A stretch of DNA of 64,000 nt from Cesiribacteraceae bacterium YIM B00369 (GCA_017948555.1 JAFMYY010000008.1:1-64000); one strand, 5' to 3'; numbered from the stretch's first letter, positions 25,790-36,372 are shown. Made by a program: numbers and translations. The notes: generated from the letters alone by a model not told the origin.

Positions 25790-27466
25790 ATGAGGAGAAA
25801 ATCAGATCTTATGTTCCTGCTATTGTTCTTTTTTTCGTTCCCTGTTTTTTCTCAGACTAACAGAATCGGGGGAGTGATTAACAGCTATTCAAAAGTACTT
25901 TCAGTAAATGAAAATTATTATGCTTCTTTACTTGATGTGGCGGATCCCGCTCTTTTTTCGAACGGGGATAAGCTGCTGCTCATCCAGATGAAAGGGGCAC
26001 TAACAGACACTTCTGATACAGAAGCTTTTGGTACAATAAAGGATTTGAAAAGTGCGGGGAATTATGAATACATCCGGATTAAAGGAATTGTAGGTTCAAT
26101 TATTATTATTGACGGAAAGCTGAAAAACACCTATGAACCTGAAGGAAAGGTGCAGGTGGTTAAAGTACCTGAATACAGAAACTGTATAATTACAGAAAAG
26201 CTGACAGCAAAACCATGGAATGGCGAAACTGGTGGGGTTTTAGCCTTTCATGTGGAGGAAACCCTGTTTCTGGAAGCGGATATTGACGTTTCCGGGAAGG
26301 GTTTTTCAGGGGGGAATATCTCAAATAACCCTGATGGGTTTTGCAACTTTAACTCCCCTTCCTTTTACTATCCTCTTGAAAATCCTGATTCACTCTGGAC
26401 AGAAGGAGGAGCTATGAAAGGCGAGGGAATTGCAGAACTTCCTGCTGCAATGATGGCCGGTAAAGGAGCTTTGGCAAATGGAGGTGGCGGAGGGAATAAA
26501 CATAATGCAGGTGGTGGTGGAGGCGCTAATTTTAGCGCGGGAGGAAAAGGAGGTGATGAAATCGCCCTCTGTGAGATTTTCGGGAATGGTGGTGCAGGAG
26601 GGAAAGCAATCCCTTTTGTGAAAAATAAAATCTTTATGGGTGGAGGCGGAGGTTGTGGCGATTCTAATGACGGAGCAGGAACGCCCGGTGCCAATGGCGG
26701 GGGCATTGTTTTAATACAGGCCGGACTTATTGCCGGAAAAGCCCATGCTATAAAGGCCAACGGAAATTCACAAACAAGACAGGCACGGGCGCTGGGAGAT
26801 GGGGCCGGAGGGGGTGGTGCCGGAGGAACGGTTTACCTTGATGTGGAAGAATTTGAAGACTCCCTGTATGTGGAGACCCTTGGTGGTACAGGCGGAAGTA
26901 TAAGCGAAAATGCCCTGGTGTCTTCTTTTGGTCCCGGAGGAGGAGGGGGAGGTGGTGTTATCCTGCTCAAAAAAAATAATAAGCCGGGCTACGTAGTTAC
27001 CTCAAACCTGCCCGGAGAATGTGGCCTGGTGCTTAACCCGTACAGCAAAGTTTTTAAAACCGGGAACGGCGCTACAGATGGCTTCCCTGCAGACCGGTCC
27101 TTTATTGCTATGGAGGTGAAAATAGAGGAAGACCTGGTGGCTTTGGATATGGTGCAGTTTCCGCAGGGAGATTTTAACCTTACAGAAGAAGCAAAAAGAG
27201 CTCTGAATAGTCTGGTGAAGTTTCTCAGCGCAAATCCTGCTTCATCTGTAGAGCTTTCCGGCCATACAGATAATGTAGGAAACCCGGACCTGAATTTAGC
27301 ACTCTCAGAGAAGAGAGTGGAAGAGGTGAAGCGTTTTTTAGTGGAAAGAGGGATAAATGAAGGGCTGATCATTATAAAGGCTTTTGGCGGAGAGCAGCCC
27401 ATTTTTAGTAATAAATACTTTACCCGCAAATTTAACAGGCGGGTGGAAGTGAAAATCATTCAATAA
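25790..27466 (+). CDS. Gly-rich surface protein with OmpA C-terminal domain
   Basis: The ATG at 25790 gives 558 residues. A signal peptide (LLLFFFSFPVFSQ) leads to a beta-rich N-terminal part. A Gly-rich stretch at about 225-400 follows, with many GGGG runs and repeated ANGGGGG or AGGGGG blocks. The last 110 residues are an OmpA domain (SGHTDNVGNPDLNL, FNRRVEVKII) for peptidoglycan binding. The Gly-rich part is probably an extended beta-helix or adhesin-like layer held on the cell surface. It stands 20 bp before the RND efflux genes and may share their transcript. Confidence 0.85.
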   Translation: MRRKSDLMFLLLFFFSFPVFSQTNRIGGVINSYSKVLSVNENYYASLLDVADPALFSNGDKLLLIQMKGALTDTSDTEAFGTIKDLKSAGNYEYIRIKGIVGSIIIIDGKLKNTYEPEGKVQVVKVPEYRNCIITEKLTAKPWNGETGGVLAFHVEETLFLEADIDVSGKGFSGGNISNNPDGFCNFNSPSFYYPLENPDSLWTEGGAMKGEGIAELPAAMMAGKGALANGGGGGNKHNAGGGGGANFSAGGKGGDEIALCEIFGNGGAGGKAIPFVKNKIFMGGGGGCGDSNDGAGTPGANGGGIVLIQAGLIAGKAHAIKANGNSQTRQARALGDGAGGGGAGGTVYLDVEEFEDSLYVETLGGTGGSISENALVSSFGPGGGGGGGVILLKKNNKPGYVVTSNLPGECGLVLNPYSKVFKTGNGATDGFPADRSFIAMEVKIEEDLVALDMVQFPQGDFNLTEEAKRALNSLVKFLSANPASSVELSGHTDNVGNPDLNLALSEKRVEEVKRFLVERGINEGLIIIKAFGGEQPIFSNKYFTRKFNRRVEVKIIQ

Positions 27467-27486
27467 AACGGAGGGATGTTAAAAGA

Positions 27487-28569
27487 ATGGAAAAAAGAAT
27501 AATGCGGTCTGTATTTACCCGGGAGTATCTGAATAAGGGCCTGATGTTTGTTTTTTGCACCTCTCTTTTTTACTCCTGTTCTATAAGGGGAGAGACGGGG
27601 AAAGTTGTGCCGGACAAGTCCCAAATCCTGGTAGCTGATGTGGTTGTTCTTAAAGAGACAGGGGTGGAAAATAATATATATACCACAGGCTCCCTCATCT
27701 CCAATGAGTTTATTGAACTGAAAGCTCCTGTTGCCGGAATAATTATGGAAATAAATTTCAGGGAAGGAGAAAAAACAGAAGCAGGACGTAAACTGGTGCA
27801 GCTTGATGACAGGGAGTGGAGGAGTCAGCTGATCAGATATCAGGCTCAGCTGGCAGTGGCAGAAAAAAACCTGGAGCGAAATACCTCCCTTTTAGAAATT
27901 AATGGTATCAGCCAGGAAATTGTAGATCAGGCTGAGGGAGCTGTTGCTGCCCTCAAAGCCAGTATTGAGGAGGTAAAAGTTAAAATAGACCAGGCTGCAG
28001 TTAATGCCCCTTTTGAAGGATATGCAGGTTTAAGAAATGTAAGTATCGGGGAGTTTGTTTCGGCAGGCACCTCAATGGGGTCTCTGGTGCAAAGCAACCC
28101 TGTAAAACTTGATTTTTCCCTGCCGGGAAAATATGCAAACCAGCTAAAGCCGGGGCAGGAAGTATTTTTTACTGTGGATGGTGTTCCGGACACGCTGAGG
28201 GGACAGGTATATGCTGTGGAGCCAAAACTGGATGAAACCTCCAGAACCATCAGGGTAAGGGCCTGGGCCGATAATTCCGGAGGTTTATTGTTTCCGGGGG
28301 CTTATGCTAATGTAAAAGTTACCCTGGAAAAGATAAACGGGGCTGTGGTGGTTCCTGCAGAAGCGATCATCCCTGAACTGAATTTCCAGAAGGTTTTCAA
28401 AATAAAAAATGGCAGAGCAACAGAGCAACGTGTAAAATCCGGCATCCGCTCCGGAAACTTTGTGCAGATTACAGAAGGTTTAGCGGAGGGCGATACAGTA
28501 ATGGTAACAGGATTGCTGCAGGTGCAGGAGGCGATGCCGGTAAAAGCAGGTGGAATAGTTAATAACTAA
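27487..28569 (+). CDS. RND efflux periplasmic adaptor lipoprotein
   Basis: This encodes a 360-residue membrane-fusion protein with a lipobox ending at Cys31 (SLFYSC). It has the biotinyl-lipoyl hairpin (ELKAPVAGIIMEINFREG, then VNAPFEGYAGLRNVSIGEFV), a short alpha-helical hairpin between them, and a beta-barrel and membrane-proximal domain. It links the inner-membrane pump (start 11 bp downstream) to the TolC channel. The substrate cannot be read from sequence. The position after the hydrolase region leaves room for exporting toxic products, but ordinary drug efflux is equally likely. Confidence 0.93.
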   Translation: MEKRIMRSVFTREYLNKGLMFVFCTSLFYSCSIRGETGKVVPDKSQILVADVVVLKETGVENNIYTTGSLISNEFIELKAPVAGIIMEINFREGEKTEAGRKLVQLDDREWRSQLIRYQAQLAVAEKNLERNTSLLEINGISQEIVDQAEGAVAALKASIEEVKVKIDQAAVNAPFEGYAGLRNVSIGEFVSAGTSMGSLVQSNPVKLDFSLPGKYANQLKPGQEVFFTVDGVPDTLRGQVYAVEPKLDETSRTIRVRAWADNSGGLLFPGAYANVKVTLEKINGAVVVPAEAIIPELNFQKVFKIKNGRATEQRVKSGIRSGNFVQITEGLAEGDTVMVTGLLQVQEAMPVKAGGIVNN

Positions 28570-28580
28570 ATGGTCAATTA

Positions 28581-31500
28581 ATGAGCCTTTCCTCTATAAG
28601 CATTCAGCGGCCTGTACTGGCCACTGTGTTTTCTATCATCATTATTCTTTTTGGCGTAATAGGCTACTCTTATCTCGGAGTCAGGGAATATCCGGGTGTC
28701 GATGCACCGGTGGTTTCCGTTACCACCTCCTACACAGGGGCCAATGCCGATATCATTGAATCCCAGATTACGGAGCCTCTGGAGGAGGCTATTAACAGTG
28801 TGGCAGGAATTGAAAACCTGAGCTCTTCCAGCAGTAGCGGAAGGAGTTCTGTCAGGATAGAATTTGCACTGGGAACGGACATGGATAATGCTGCAAATGA
28901 TGTCCGTGACAAGGTTTCATCAGCCCTGAGGAACCTTCCATCTGATGCCGACCCTCCTGTTGTTGCAAAAGAAGATGCCGATGCCGAAACGATTCTGTCT
29001 ATTACAGTTCAAAGCAGCAAAAGGAACCTGATGGAGCTCACGGATATTGGAAACAATATGTTCAAAGAGCGGCTTCAGACTATTCCCGGGGTGAGTTCAA
29101 TAAGAATATGGGGCGAAAAGAAATATGCCATGCGGCTCACCTTTGATCCTGCCAGGCTTTCTGCCTACAGGCTTACGCCACTTGATGTAAAGGAGGCCCT
29201 GAACAGGCAGAATGTGGAGTTGCCTTCAGGACTTATAGAAGGATACAGAACAGAATTAATCATTCGTACATTTGGCCGGCTCAGGACTGAAGAAGAATTT
29301 AATGAGCTGATTATCGCCACGGGTAAAGATGGTTCAATTGTAAGGTTCAAAGATATTGGGAATGCACAGCTGGGCGCTGAAGATGAAAGAACAATTCTGA
29401 GGGGGAATGGGGGTATCCAGATGATAGGCGTGGCAATACAGCCACAACCCGGCGCAAATTATATTGAGATTGTAGATGCGGTATACAGGGAAGTAAACCG
29501 GATTAAAGATGACCTTCCGGGTGATATTACAGTAGGGGTGGCGCAGGATACCACTATTAGTATAAGAAAGGCAATTACAGAGGTAAAGGAAACCATACTT
29601 ATTGCATTTGGCTTAGTGGTAATCGTTATTTTCTTCTTTCTGAGAGACTGGCGTACTACTTTAATTCCTGTAGTGACTATTCCTGTTTCACTGACTGGTA
29701 CCTTTTTTATAATGTATATCTTTGGGTTTTCAGTTAATATCCTCACATTGCTGGGGGTGGTACTGGCGACCGGCCTGGTGGTGGACGATGCCATTGTGGT
29801 AATGGAAAATATTTACGTGAAGGTGGAAGCAGGGATGAACCCCGTTCAGGCAGCCTTTAAAGGTTCTAAAGAAATTGTTTTTGCCATTATCTCAACCACC
29901 ATTACGCTGGTCAGCGTATTTCTCCCTGTCATTTTTCTTCAGGGCTTAACCGGCAGGCTGTTCCGGGAATTTGGGGTGGTAGTGGCCGGCGCGGTTTTTA
30001 TTTCAGCCTTCCTGTCGCTTTCCCTCACGCCCATGATGAGCGCTAAGCTCCTGAGGAAAAAACATTCCGCTAATAAAATTTCGCTTGGAATAGAAAGGTT
30101 CCTCCGGGCTGCAATAGCCGGTTACAAAAGCTCTTTGCAAAGGTTTTTCGGTTTCCGCCGGGCGGCCATCATTTTAATGGCAGTTTCCATTTCCATTATA
30201 GGCGTGGTTGGTTATATAATTCCTTCCGAGCTGGCTCCGCTGGAAGACAAAAGCAGGATCCGGATTTTATCAACGGCTCCCGAAGGAACCGCCTATGACC
30301 TGATGGATGAATACCAGAAAATAATGATCGGTATTGCCGATACTTTACAGGAAAAGGAATCAATCCTTGCTATTACCGCAGGCTCCCGGAGGTCCGTCAA
30401 CTCATCATTTGTAAGAATAACACTTCTGCCGGCATCGGAACGGAAGAGAAGCCAGATGGAAATAGCCGGGCACCTGAGCCAGGTGCTTAAAAAACATAAT
30501 TTTGCCCGCTCCTATGTAGTTCAGGAGCAAACCATAAGTGCCGGGAGGGGAAAGAGCAGTCTGCCTGTTCAGTTCGTAATCCAGGCTTCCTCCATTGATA
30601 AGCTAAAAGCAGTAATTCCTGCTTTTATGGAAAGGGCGGAAAAAGACCCGGCGTTTGAAACGGTTAACCTTAACCTGAAATTTAACAAGCCGGAGCTTAA
30701 CGTGGAAATTGACAGGAGCAAGGCCAGTGAAATGGGTGTTTCCGTAGCGGATATTGCTCAGACGCTGCAACTTTATTTCGGAGGGCAACGCTTTGGGTAT
30801 TTCATGAAGGATGGTAAGCAATACTATGTAATCGGGCAGGCCGAAAGGACGGAAAGAGATGATCCTGTCGATCTTCAGAAGGTTACTGTCAGGAACAGCA
30901 GCGGCCAGATGGTTGCGCTGGATAACCTGGTAAAAACTTCCCTGCAAAGTAATCCTCCTGAGCTTTATCGTTTTAACAGGTACATATCCGCAACTGTTTC
31001 GGCAGCGCCGGCACCCGGTTTTACCATAGGGGATGGTATTGGAGCCATGGAAAATATAGCAGATGAATTGCTGGATGAAAGTTACAGCACCTCCCTGGAT
31101 GGTGCATCAAAAGAGTTTTCGGAAAGCTCGGACAGCTTGTTGTTTGCTTTTCTTTTATCTATTATCCTGATCTATTTAGCCCTGGCTGCTCAGTTTGAAA
31201 GTTTCCGGGATCCTCTGACAATTTTGCTTACGGTTCCGCTGGCTATTGCAGGAGCTTTACTTTCTCTCTGCATTTTTGGCCATACCCTGAATATTTTCAG
31301 TGAAATAGGGATGATCGTATTAGTCGGGATTGTGACTAAGAATGGAATTCTTATTGTGGAATTTGCCAACCAGCGGCGTGAGCAGGGGCTGAGCATTGCA
31401 GAAGCTGCGATGGATGCTGCAGTGCAGCGGTTCCGGCCGATTTTAATGACCAGCCTGGCAACTATTTTAGGTGCTGTTCCTATTGCACTGGCTTTAGGCG

Positions 31501-31688
31501 AAGCTGCAACAAGCAGGATACCAATGGGGGTTGCCATTATAGGAGGTTTAATCTTTTCTCTGATACTTACCCTTTATGTAATCCCGGTATTATACACTTT
31601 TATTGCAAGCAAAAAGGAACGGGTTTATTCCGTTGAAGAAGATGAAAAAAAAGAAATGGTATATCTGTTTGAGGAGGCAAAAGCATAG
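28581..31688 (+). CDS. RND efflux inner-membrane pump (AcrB/HAE1 type)
   Basis: This encodes a 1035-residue protein with the twelve-segment RND layout, two large periplasmic loops and the paired Asp residues of the proton relay in GLVVDDAIVVME. Family motifs also include VREYPGVDAPVVSV near the start and GIVTKNGILIVEFANQRR in the second half. It exchanges protons for export of hydrophobic compounds. The C-terminus is charged (KKERVYSVEEDEKK) and overlaps the TolC gene by 47 bp, so the two are probably translationally coupled. Confidence 0.95.
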   Translation: MSLSSISIQRPVLATVFSIIIILFGVIGYSYLGVREYPGVDAPVVSVTTSYTGANADIIESQITEPLEEAINSVAGIENLSSSSSSGRSSVRIEFALGTDMDNAANDVRDKVSSALRNLPSDADPPVVAKEDADAETILSITVQSSKRNLMELTDIGNNMFKERLQTIPGVSSIRIWGEKKYAMRLTFDPARLSAYRLTPLDVKEALNRQNVELPSGLIEGYRTELIIRTFGRLRTEEEFNELIIATGKDGSIVRFKDIGNAQLGAEDERTILRGNGGIQMIGVAIQPQPGANYIEIVDAVYREVNRIKDDLPGDITVGVAQDTTISIRKAITEVKETILIAFGLVVIVIFFFLRDWRTTLIPVVTIPVSLTGTFFIMYIFGFSVNILTLLGVVLATGLVVDDAIVVMENIYVKVEAGMNPVQAAFKGSKEIVFAIISTTITLVSVFLPVIFLQGLTGRLFREFGVVVAGAVFISAFLSLSLTPMMSAKLLRKKHSANKISLGIERFLRAAIAGYKSSLQRFFGFRRAAIILMAVSISIIGVVGYIIPSELAPLEDKSRIRILSTAPEGTAYDLMDEYQKIMIGIADTLQEKESILAITAGSRRSVNSSFVRITLLPASERKRSQMEIAGHLSQVLKKHNFARSYVVQEQTISAGRGKSSLPVQFVIQASSIDKLKAVIPAFMERAEKDPAFETVNLNLKFNKPELNVEIDRSKASEMGVSVADIAQTLQLYFGGQRFGYFMKDGKQYYVIGQAERTERDDPVDLQKVTVRNSSGQMVALDNLVKTSLQSNPPELYRFNRYISATVSAAPAPGFTIGDGIGAMENIADELLDESYSTSLDGASKEFSESSDSLLFAFLLSIILIYLALAAQFESFRDPLTILLTVPLAIAGALLSLCIFGHTLNIFSEIGMIVLVGIVTKNGILIVEFANQRREQGLSIAEAAMDAAVQRFRPILMTSLATILGAVPIALALGEAATSRIPMGVAIIGGLIFSLILTLYVIPVLYTFIASKKERVYSVEEDEKKEMVYLFEEAKA

Positions 31689-32988
31689 CTTTTTGTTCCT
31701 GTTGTGCTATTTTACATTTGAAAGCTGCCTGGTAGCCCAGGATAGCTATACTCTGAAACAGCTGGTAGAAGAAGCCTTGTACAAAAATTACGAGGTGCGT
31801 TTGTCAAAAATAAGCGAAGCGCGGGCGATAAATAACAACACTTTAGGTAATGCAGGCTTCTTACCCTCAGCAGATGCACTGCTTAATAACTCTGCTTCGT
31901 ATAGTTCAATTAACCAGAGGTTTTTTACCGGTGAAATGCGGACTGCAAGTGGAGCGAGAAATGCCGGTTTTGATGCAATGGTTGAATTGAACTGGGTGGT
32001 GTTTGACGGGTTCAGGATGTTTGCCCGAAAGCGGCAGTTTGAAAATATGGCAAAGGCAGGAGCAGTGAATACCCGTTACTTTATTGAGCAAACTGTTTCT
32101 GACCTTGCAAAGCTTTATTTTCAGTTCAGACAGGAGAAAAGCCTTCTTCGGGCGTTTGAAACTTCTCTGCAGATTTCCGGCGAAAGGCTGAAGCTGGAAG
32201 AACAGAAATTTAAAATCGGGTCGGGGAGTGGCCTCGACGTGCAAAAAGCACTGATAGACAGAAACAGCGACAGCTCAACTGTTATTTATCAGCAGGCGAA
32301 GATCAGTACAATAGTTTTTGATATTAACAGGATTGTTAACAGGAATCTGGATTTAAATTTTTTTCCGCAGGATTCTCTTATTATCAATCCTTCGCTCAGT
32401 TTTGAATCATTACTGTCAGGAGCAGTGGAATATAATTCCCGTGCAGAGCTGGCAAAAATACAGGAAATGATAGCGAAAGAAGATGTGGTTATGAGCAGGT
32501 CGGTTTTATACCCTCAGGTCGGGCTGTTCGGCAACTACGGTTACCGTAAATCAACTAATGAGGTTGGTGTTACGGAATCAAATAAAGCCTTTGGTCCCAG
32601 TTATGGCGTACAGGTAAGATTTAATTTATTTAATGGCGGCGCAGGCAGAGTGAATGTGGAAAACAGGCAGCTGGACCTTGAAACTGTCAGGGTGGAATCT
32701 GCCCGTTTGACAGATGACATCAGGATGGAAATTTATACCGCATGGTTAAATTATAAAACCGGCTTAAAAGCCTTAGCCCTGGAAGAAAATAACACCAGTG
32801 TTGCGCGGGAAACCTTAAAAATTGCCCTGAGACAGTATGAATTGAGAGTAATCAGTGATATAGAATTCCGCCTGATCCAGCTTTCTGCCCTGGAGGCAGA
32901 ATCAAATTATCTCCGCCAGCAATATATAGTAAAAAGTATGGAAATAGACCTGCTAAGGATCAGCGGCCAGTTAATGAACAGTATTTAA
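31642..32988 (+). CDS. TolC-type outer-membrane efflux protein
   Basis: The start at 31642, inside the pump gene, gives 448 residues and a signal peptide (FLFLLCYFTFESCLVAQ). An upstream ATG at 31603 would place 13 more charged residues ahead of it. Two repeats of the outer-membrane efflux fold are present: YTLKQLVEEALYKNYEVR, the FKIGSGSGLDVQKA turn, and a second half with LFNGGAGRVNVENRQ and ISDIEFRLIQL. Together with the two preceding genes it makes a complete tripartite pump. Confidence 0.92.
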   Translation: MKKKKWYICLRRQKHSFLFLLCYFTFESCLVAQDSYTLKQLVEEALYKNYEVRLSKISEARAINNNTLGNAGFLPSADALLNNSASYSSINQRFFTGEMRTASGARNAGFDAMVELNWVVFDGFRMFARKRQFENMAKAGAVNTRYFIEQTVSDLAKLYFQFRQEKSLLRAFETSLQISGERLKLEEQKFKIGSGSGLDVQKALIDRNSDSSTVIYQQAKISTIVFDINRIVNRNLDLNFFPQDSLIINPSLSFESLLSGAVEYNSRAELAKIQEMIAKEDVVMSRSVLYPQVGLFGNYGYRKSTNEVGVTESNKAFGPSYGVQVRFNLFNGGAGRVNVENRQLDLETVRVESARLTDDIRMEIYTAWLNYKTGLKALALEENNTSVARETLKIALRQYELRVISDIEFRLIQLSALEAESNYLRQQYIVKSMEIDLLRISGQLMNSI

Positions 32989-33135
32989 AAGCTTTATTTA
33001 TTGTCAGGAAGCAGGCAGCCCTGCCCGGAAATTAATAAAAATCTCCGCGAAGTCCGGCTTCAGGTAAAGCTCAGGTCGCAGTAACCGGAAATATATATGC
33101 GTTAAAATAAAGATGAAGGTTAGACTATTACTAAG

Positions 33136-33162
33136 AGCCGGCAGTATTGTCCGGCTTTTTTT
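33136..33162 (+). terminator. Rho-independent terminator of the efflux operon
   Basis: AGCCGG (33136-33141) pairs with CCGGCT (33151-33156), followed by a T run. Confidence 0.75.
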
Positions 33163-33891
33163 ATGTGGCTCATGAGGAATGCTTTTTCCTGCATAAATTA
33201 TTGTCCGGCATTGTTAAGAGCAGGTGATAAAGTAGCAGCTCTATCGGAATTATTAAATTCAGTGATTGTCTTCTGTCTGTTAAGATTAAAAAATAACCTA
33301 ATATAATAGAAAGACAATGAAAATTAAACAATTAGGTTGATAAAATACCCTTGTAATCAGAAATTAAGTAAGAAAATGAATAAACGTGTGTGAAAAATAA
33401 GGAAATTAAATTTTGTTTCTATTTATTTAATCAAATCAAAAAATTTTTTTTATAACGAAATAGCTGAAATAAAGCTGTTCAAACGGTTGAGGTTTATTTT
33501 TGCATTTTGAAGGTTAATGCTTTTGCCAAATCTTGTTTTGCATGTTCCGGGCTTTGTAGTATATTTATAACTAAGGAATCAGCACGAAGAAATATTAGCA
33601 CATCAGGAAAAAGCCAGCTGTTTAAAGATGTACGGCAAGATATTTTGCCTGAGAAAAGAGTAAAAAGAGAATGTGCTGTACGATTTCTATAACATCAGAC
33701 GCTGTGTCTGAATGTTAACCTTTAAATGCCGGTCCATGGGGAAAATACGGGCTGGTTATTTAATCTGAAAGAAGGGCATCAACCTTCAGTTTTTTCGCGA
33801 TAACCCACTGCTGTTTAATTATGTCCGGTTTTTAACCGGCTGGCTCTCTATGTCCCTGATTTTTCTGAAACATTTAAAAATTATTTGCCAT
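33163..33891. other. Long leader region before the metalloprotease
   Basis: No convincing gene is present. An 8-bp inverted repeat AACCTAAT/ATTAGGTT (33295-33302 and 33331-33338) may be an operator. TATTTTTG at 33495-33502 fits the -7 consensus but has no clear -33 partner. CCGGTT/AACCGG near 33825-33840 can form a hairpin. A 61-codon open frame at 33507 starts at the predicted transcription start and was rejected. Confidence 0.4.
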
Positions 33892-36372
33892 ATGAATTTT
33901 AAACGACCATTTCATTTTCTTTTGATTTTTTTGTTTTTGATGAGTGCAATGGAGCCGGTTTGTGCGCTTGTATCTATCAAAGAGAAAACCTCCGGTATGA
34001 AAAAATATCAGGGCTTCTTTCCTTTTTATTGGGATGAGCAGGAAGGAAAGATATGGCTGGAAGTAGATAAGCTGAACGAAGAATTCCTGTACTATAATGC
34101 CATATCAGCCGGAATGGGGTCAAACGATATTGGCCTTGACCGTGGACGCCTGGGGCCCGGACATGTGGTGAAATTTGTGCAGACAGGACCAAAAGTACTG
34201 TTAATAGAGCCCAACCAGGATTACAGAGCCATCTCTGACAATCCTGAAGAAGTAAAAGCTGTGGAAGAGGCATTCGCGCAGTCGGTTTTATGGGGATTTA
34301 CTGCAGGTGCTGCCGAAAAGGGAAAGGTTCTTATTGATATGACTGACTTTCTTCTTCAGGATGCTTTTGATGCAATATCATGGATCAAAAGCGCGAAGCA
34401 GGGGAATTTTAAGGTAGACAAAAGCCGTTCTGCTTTTTTTCTGCCCATGACCAAAAACTTTCCTGAAAACTCAGAGTTTGAATCCACCCTTACCTACATA
34501 ACAGATGAAAGGCCGGGGGAATTTGTCCGGAGTGTTACTCCAAGCCCTAATGCTATTACCATCCGGCAACATTTCTCTTTTGTGAAGTTACCGGATAACA
34601 ATTACACTCCCCGTGAGTTTGATCCGCGCTCCGGAATGGGATATATCAGTTATTTCGACTTTGCTACTCCTGTGGATCAGCCAATTGAGAAAAGATATAT
34701 CAGGAGGCACCGGTTAAATAAGAAAGATCCTGCTGCGGAAGTAAGCGAAGCTGTGAAGCCAATTATTTACTACCTTGATCCGGGTACACCTGAGCCCATA
34801 CGCTCCGCTTTGCTGGAAGGTACTTCCTGGTGGAATCAGGCTTTTGAAGCTGCAGGTTATAAAAATGCATTCCAGGTAAAAATGCTGCCTGAGGGCGCAG
34901 ACCCTCTGGATATCCGCTACAACTATATACAGTGGGTGCACAGATCTTCCAGGGGCTGGTCGTATGGGGGAGGAGTAACCGACCCGCGGACAGGGGAAAT
35001 AATCAAAGGGAAAGTAACACTTGGTTCCCTCAGGATCCGGCAGGATTTCCTCATCGCCCAGGGCTTGGTGGGAGATTTTCAGGAGGGAAAACCAGCAACA
35101 GGAGAAATGATGGAAATGGCACTGGCACGGATCCGGCAGCTGGCTGCTCACGAGGTAGGGCATACTCTGGGAATGCCCCATAACTATGCTTCCAATTATA
35201 ACGACAGGGCATCAGTAATGGATTATCCGCATCCAATGGTGAAAATTACTGATGGGAAACTTGACCTTTCGGAGGCTTACTCCACTGGTATTGGAGACTG
35301 GGATAAAATTGCCATTAACTTTGCATACAGGCAATTTCCTGAAGGGATCAATGAGAAGGAAGCGCTGAATAATATTGTGGCCGATTATATTGCAAAGGAT
35401 ATTCATTACCTTACTGATCAGGATGGTCGTCCTGAAGGTAGTGCGCACCCATACGTGCACCTTTGGGACAATGGAAAAAGTGCGGCAGAAGAACTGAAGC
35501 ATATGCTGAAGGTAAGGAAAATTGCCCTTGATAATTTTTCAGAGAACAAAATTCCGGTCGGGCAGCCTTATGCTACTCTGGAAGAGGTGCTGGTTCCGGT
35601 ATACCTTTACCACCGCTACCAGACAGAAGCAACCTGTAAAACCATTGGAGGTTTGTATTATAACTATTCTTTAAGAGGTGACGGGCAGGAAATTGCAAAA
35701 ATGGTTCCGGCTAAAGAGCAGCTGGCTGCTCTGGATGCAGTGATGTTAACGCTGGAGCCCAAAACTTTGGCAGTGCCCGAAAAGCTGCTTTCCCTTATTC
35801 CCCCGCGGCCCTATGGTTACAGTAAGAATTTCAGGGAAACCTTCGACGGCAAAACCGGCCTTACCTTCGATCCGCTGGCTGCTGCAGAAGCTTCCTCAGA
35901 TATGACCCTCCGCTTCCTGCTGCAACATGAAAGAGCAGCAAGGATGATCCAGTACAGTGCCCGTGATAACAGCCTGCCGGGCTTTGATGTGGTGCTGGAT
36001 AAAGTTATTGACCAGACGTGGAAGTCCAAAGCACCGGAAGGTTTTGAAGGAGAGGTTTACCGGATAGTTGGTGGCCAGGTGCTGGCTCATATGATGAAAC
36101 TGGTAAAAAATGAAAAAGCTTCCGGCCAGGTGCGTGCCACAACTGCCCTTAAAGTAGGAGAGTTAAAAAGCTGGATTGCATCGCGCCTGCCATCCGAGAA
36201 AGATGCTAAACAAAAAGCGCATTTAGGCTTTGCCCTGTCTCTTATCGAAAAATTTGATAATTCGTACGAAGCGCCCATTCCCAATTATCCATCTTCCATT
36301 CCGGAAGGTGCTCCCATAGGAAGCATGATGATGGATGAGAACTTTTTGGGGAATTATTCCTGCGACTACTAA
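33892..36372 (+). CDS. Exported zinc metalloprotease (DUF5117/DUF4953 type)
   Basis: The start at 33892 gives 826 residues with a signal peptide (FLLIFLFLMSAMEPVCA). An upstream ATG at 33850 would place 14 residues before it. The N-terminal half matches the DUF5117/DUF5118 pattern of Bacteroidota metalloproteases (GFFPFYWDEQEGKIWLEV). The active site is the full metzincin motif HEVGHTLGMPH at residues 420-430 (His420, Glu421, His424, His430), with the Met-turn SVMDYP after it. It likely degrades external or periplasmic proteins, supplying peptides to the uptake system upstream. It appears to be a single-gene unit. Confidence 0.92.
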   Translation: MNFKRPFHFLLIFLFLMSAMEPVCALVSIKEKTSGMKKYQGFFPFYWDEQEGKIWLEVDKLNEEFLYYNAISAGMGSNDIGLDRGRLGPGHVVKFVQTGPKVLLIEPNQDYRAISDNPEEVKAVEEAFAQSVLWGFTAGAAEKGKVLIDMTDFLLQDAFDAISWIKSAKQGNFKVDKSRSAFFLPMTKNFPENSEFESTLTYITDERPGEFVRSVTPSPNAITIRQHFSFVKLPDNNYTPREFDPRSGMGYISYFDFATPVDQPIEKRYIRRHRLNKKDPAAEVSEAVKPIIYYLDPGTPEPIRSALLEGTSWWNQAFEAAGYKNAFQVKMLPEGADPLDIRYNYIQWVHRSSRGWSYGGGVTDPRTGEIIKGKVTLGSLRIRQDFLIAQGLVGDFQEGKPATGEMMEMALARIRQLAAHEVGHTLGMPHNYASNYNDRASVMDYPHPMVKITDGKLDLSEAYSTGIGDWDKIAINFAYRQFPEGINEKEALNNIVADYIAKDIHYLTDQDGRPEGSAHPYVHLWDNGKSAAEELKHMLKVRKIALDNFSENKIPVGQPYATLEEVLVPVYLYHRYQTEATCKTIGGLYYNYSLRGDGQEIAKMVPAKEQLAALDAVMLTLEPKTLAVPEKLLSLIPPRPYGYSKNFRETFDGKTGLTFDPLAAAEASSDMTLRFLLQHERAARMIQYSARDNSLPGFDVVLDKVIDQTWKSKAPEGFEGEVYRIVGGQVLAHMMKLVKNEKASGQVRATTALKVGELKSWIASRLPSEKDAKQKAHLGFALSLIEKFDNSYEAPIPNYPSSIPEGAPIGSMMMDENFLGNYSCDY

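Noticed and set aside
26368-26760. Pro-rich minus-strand open frame
   Set aside because: It is the mirror of the Gly-rich coding stretch on the plus strand, a composition artefact.
33507-33692. 61-codon open frame before the metalloprotease
   Set aside because: It begins at the position where transcription would start from the -7 box, has no signal or domain, and looks random.
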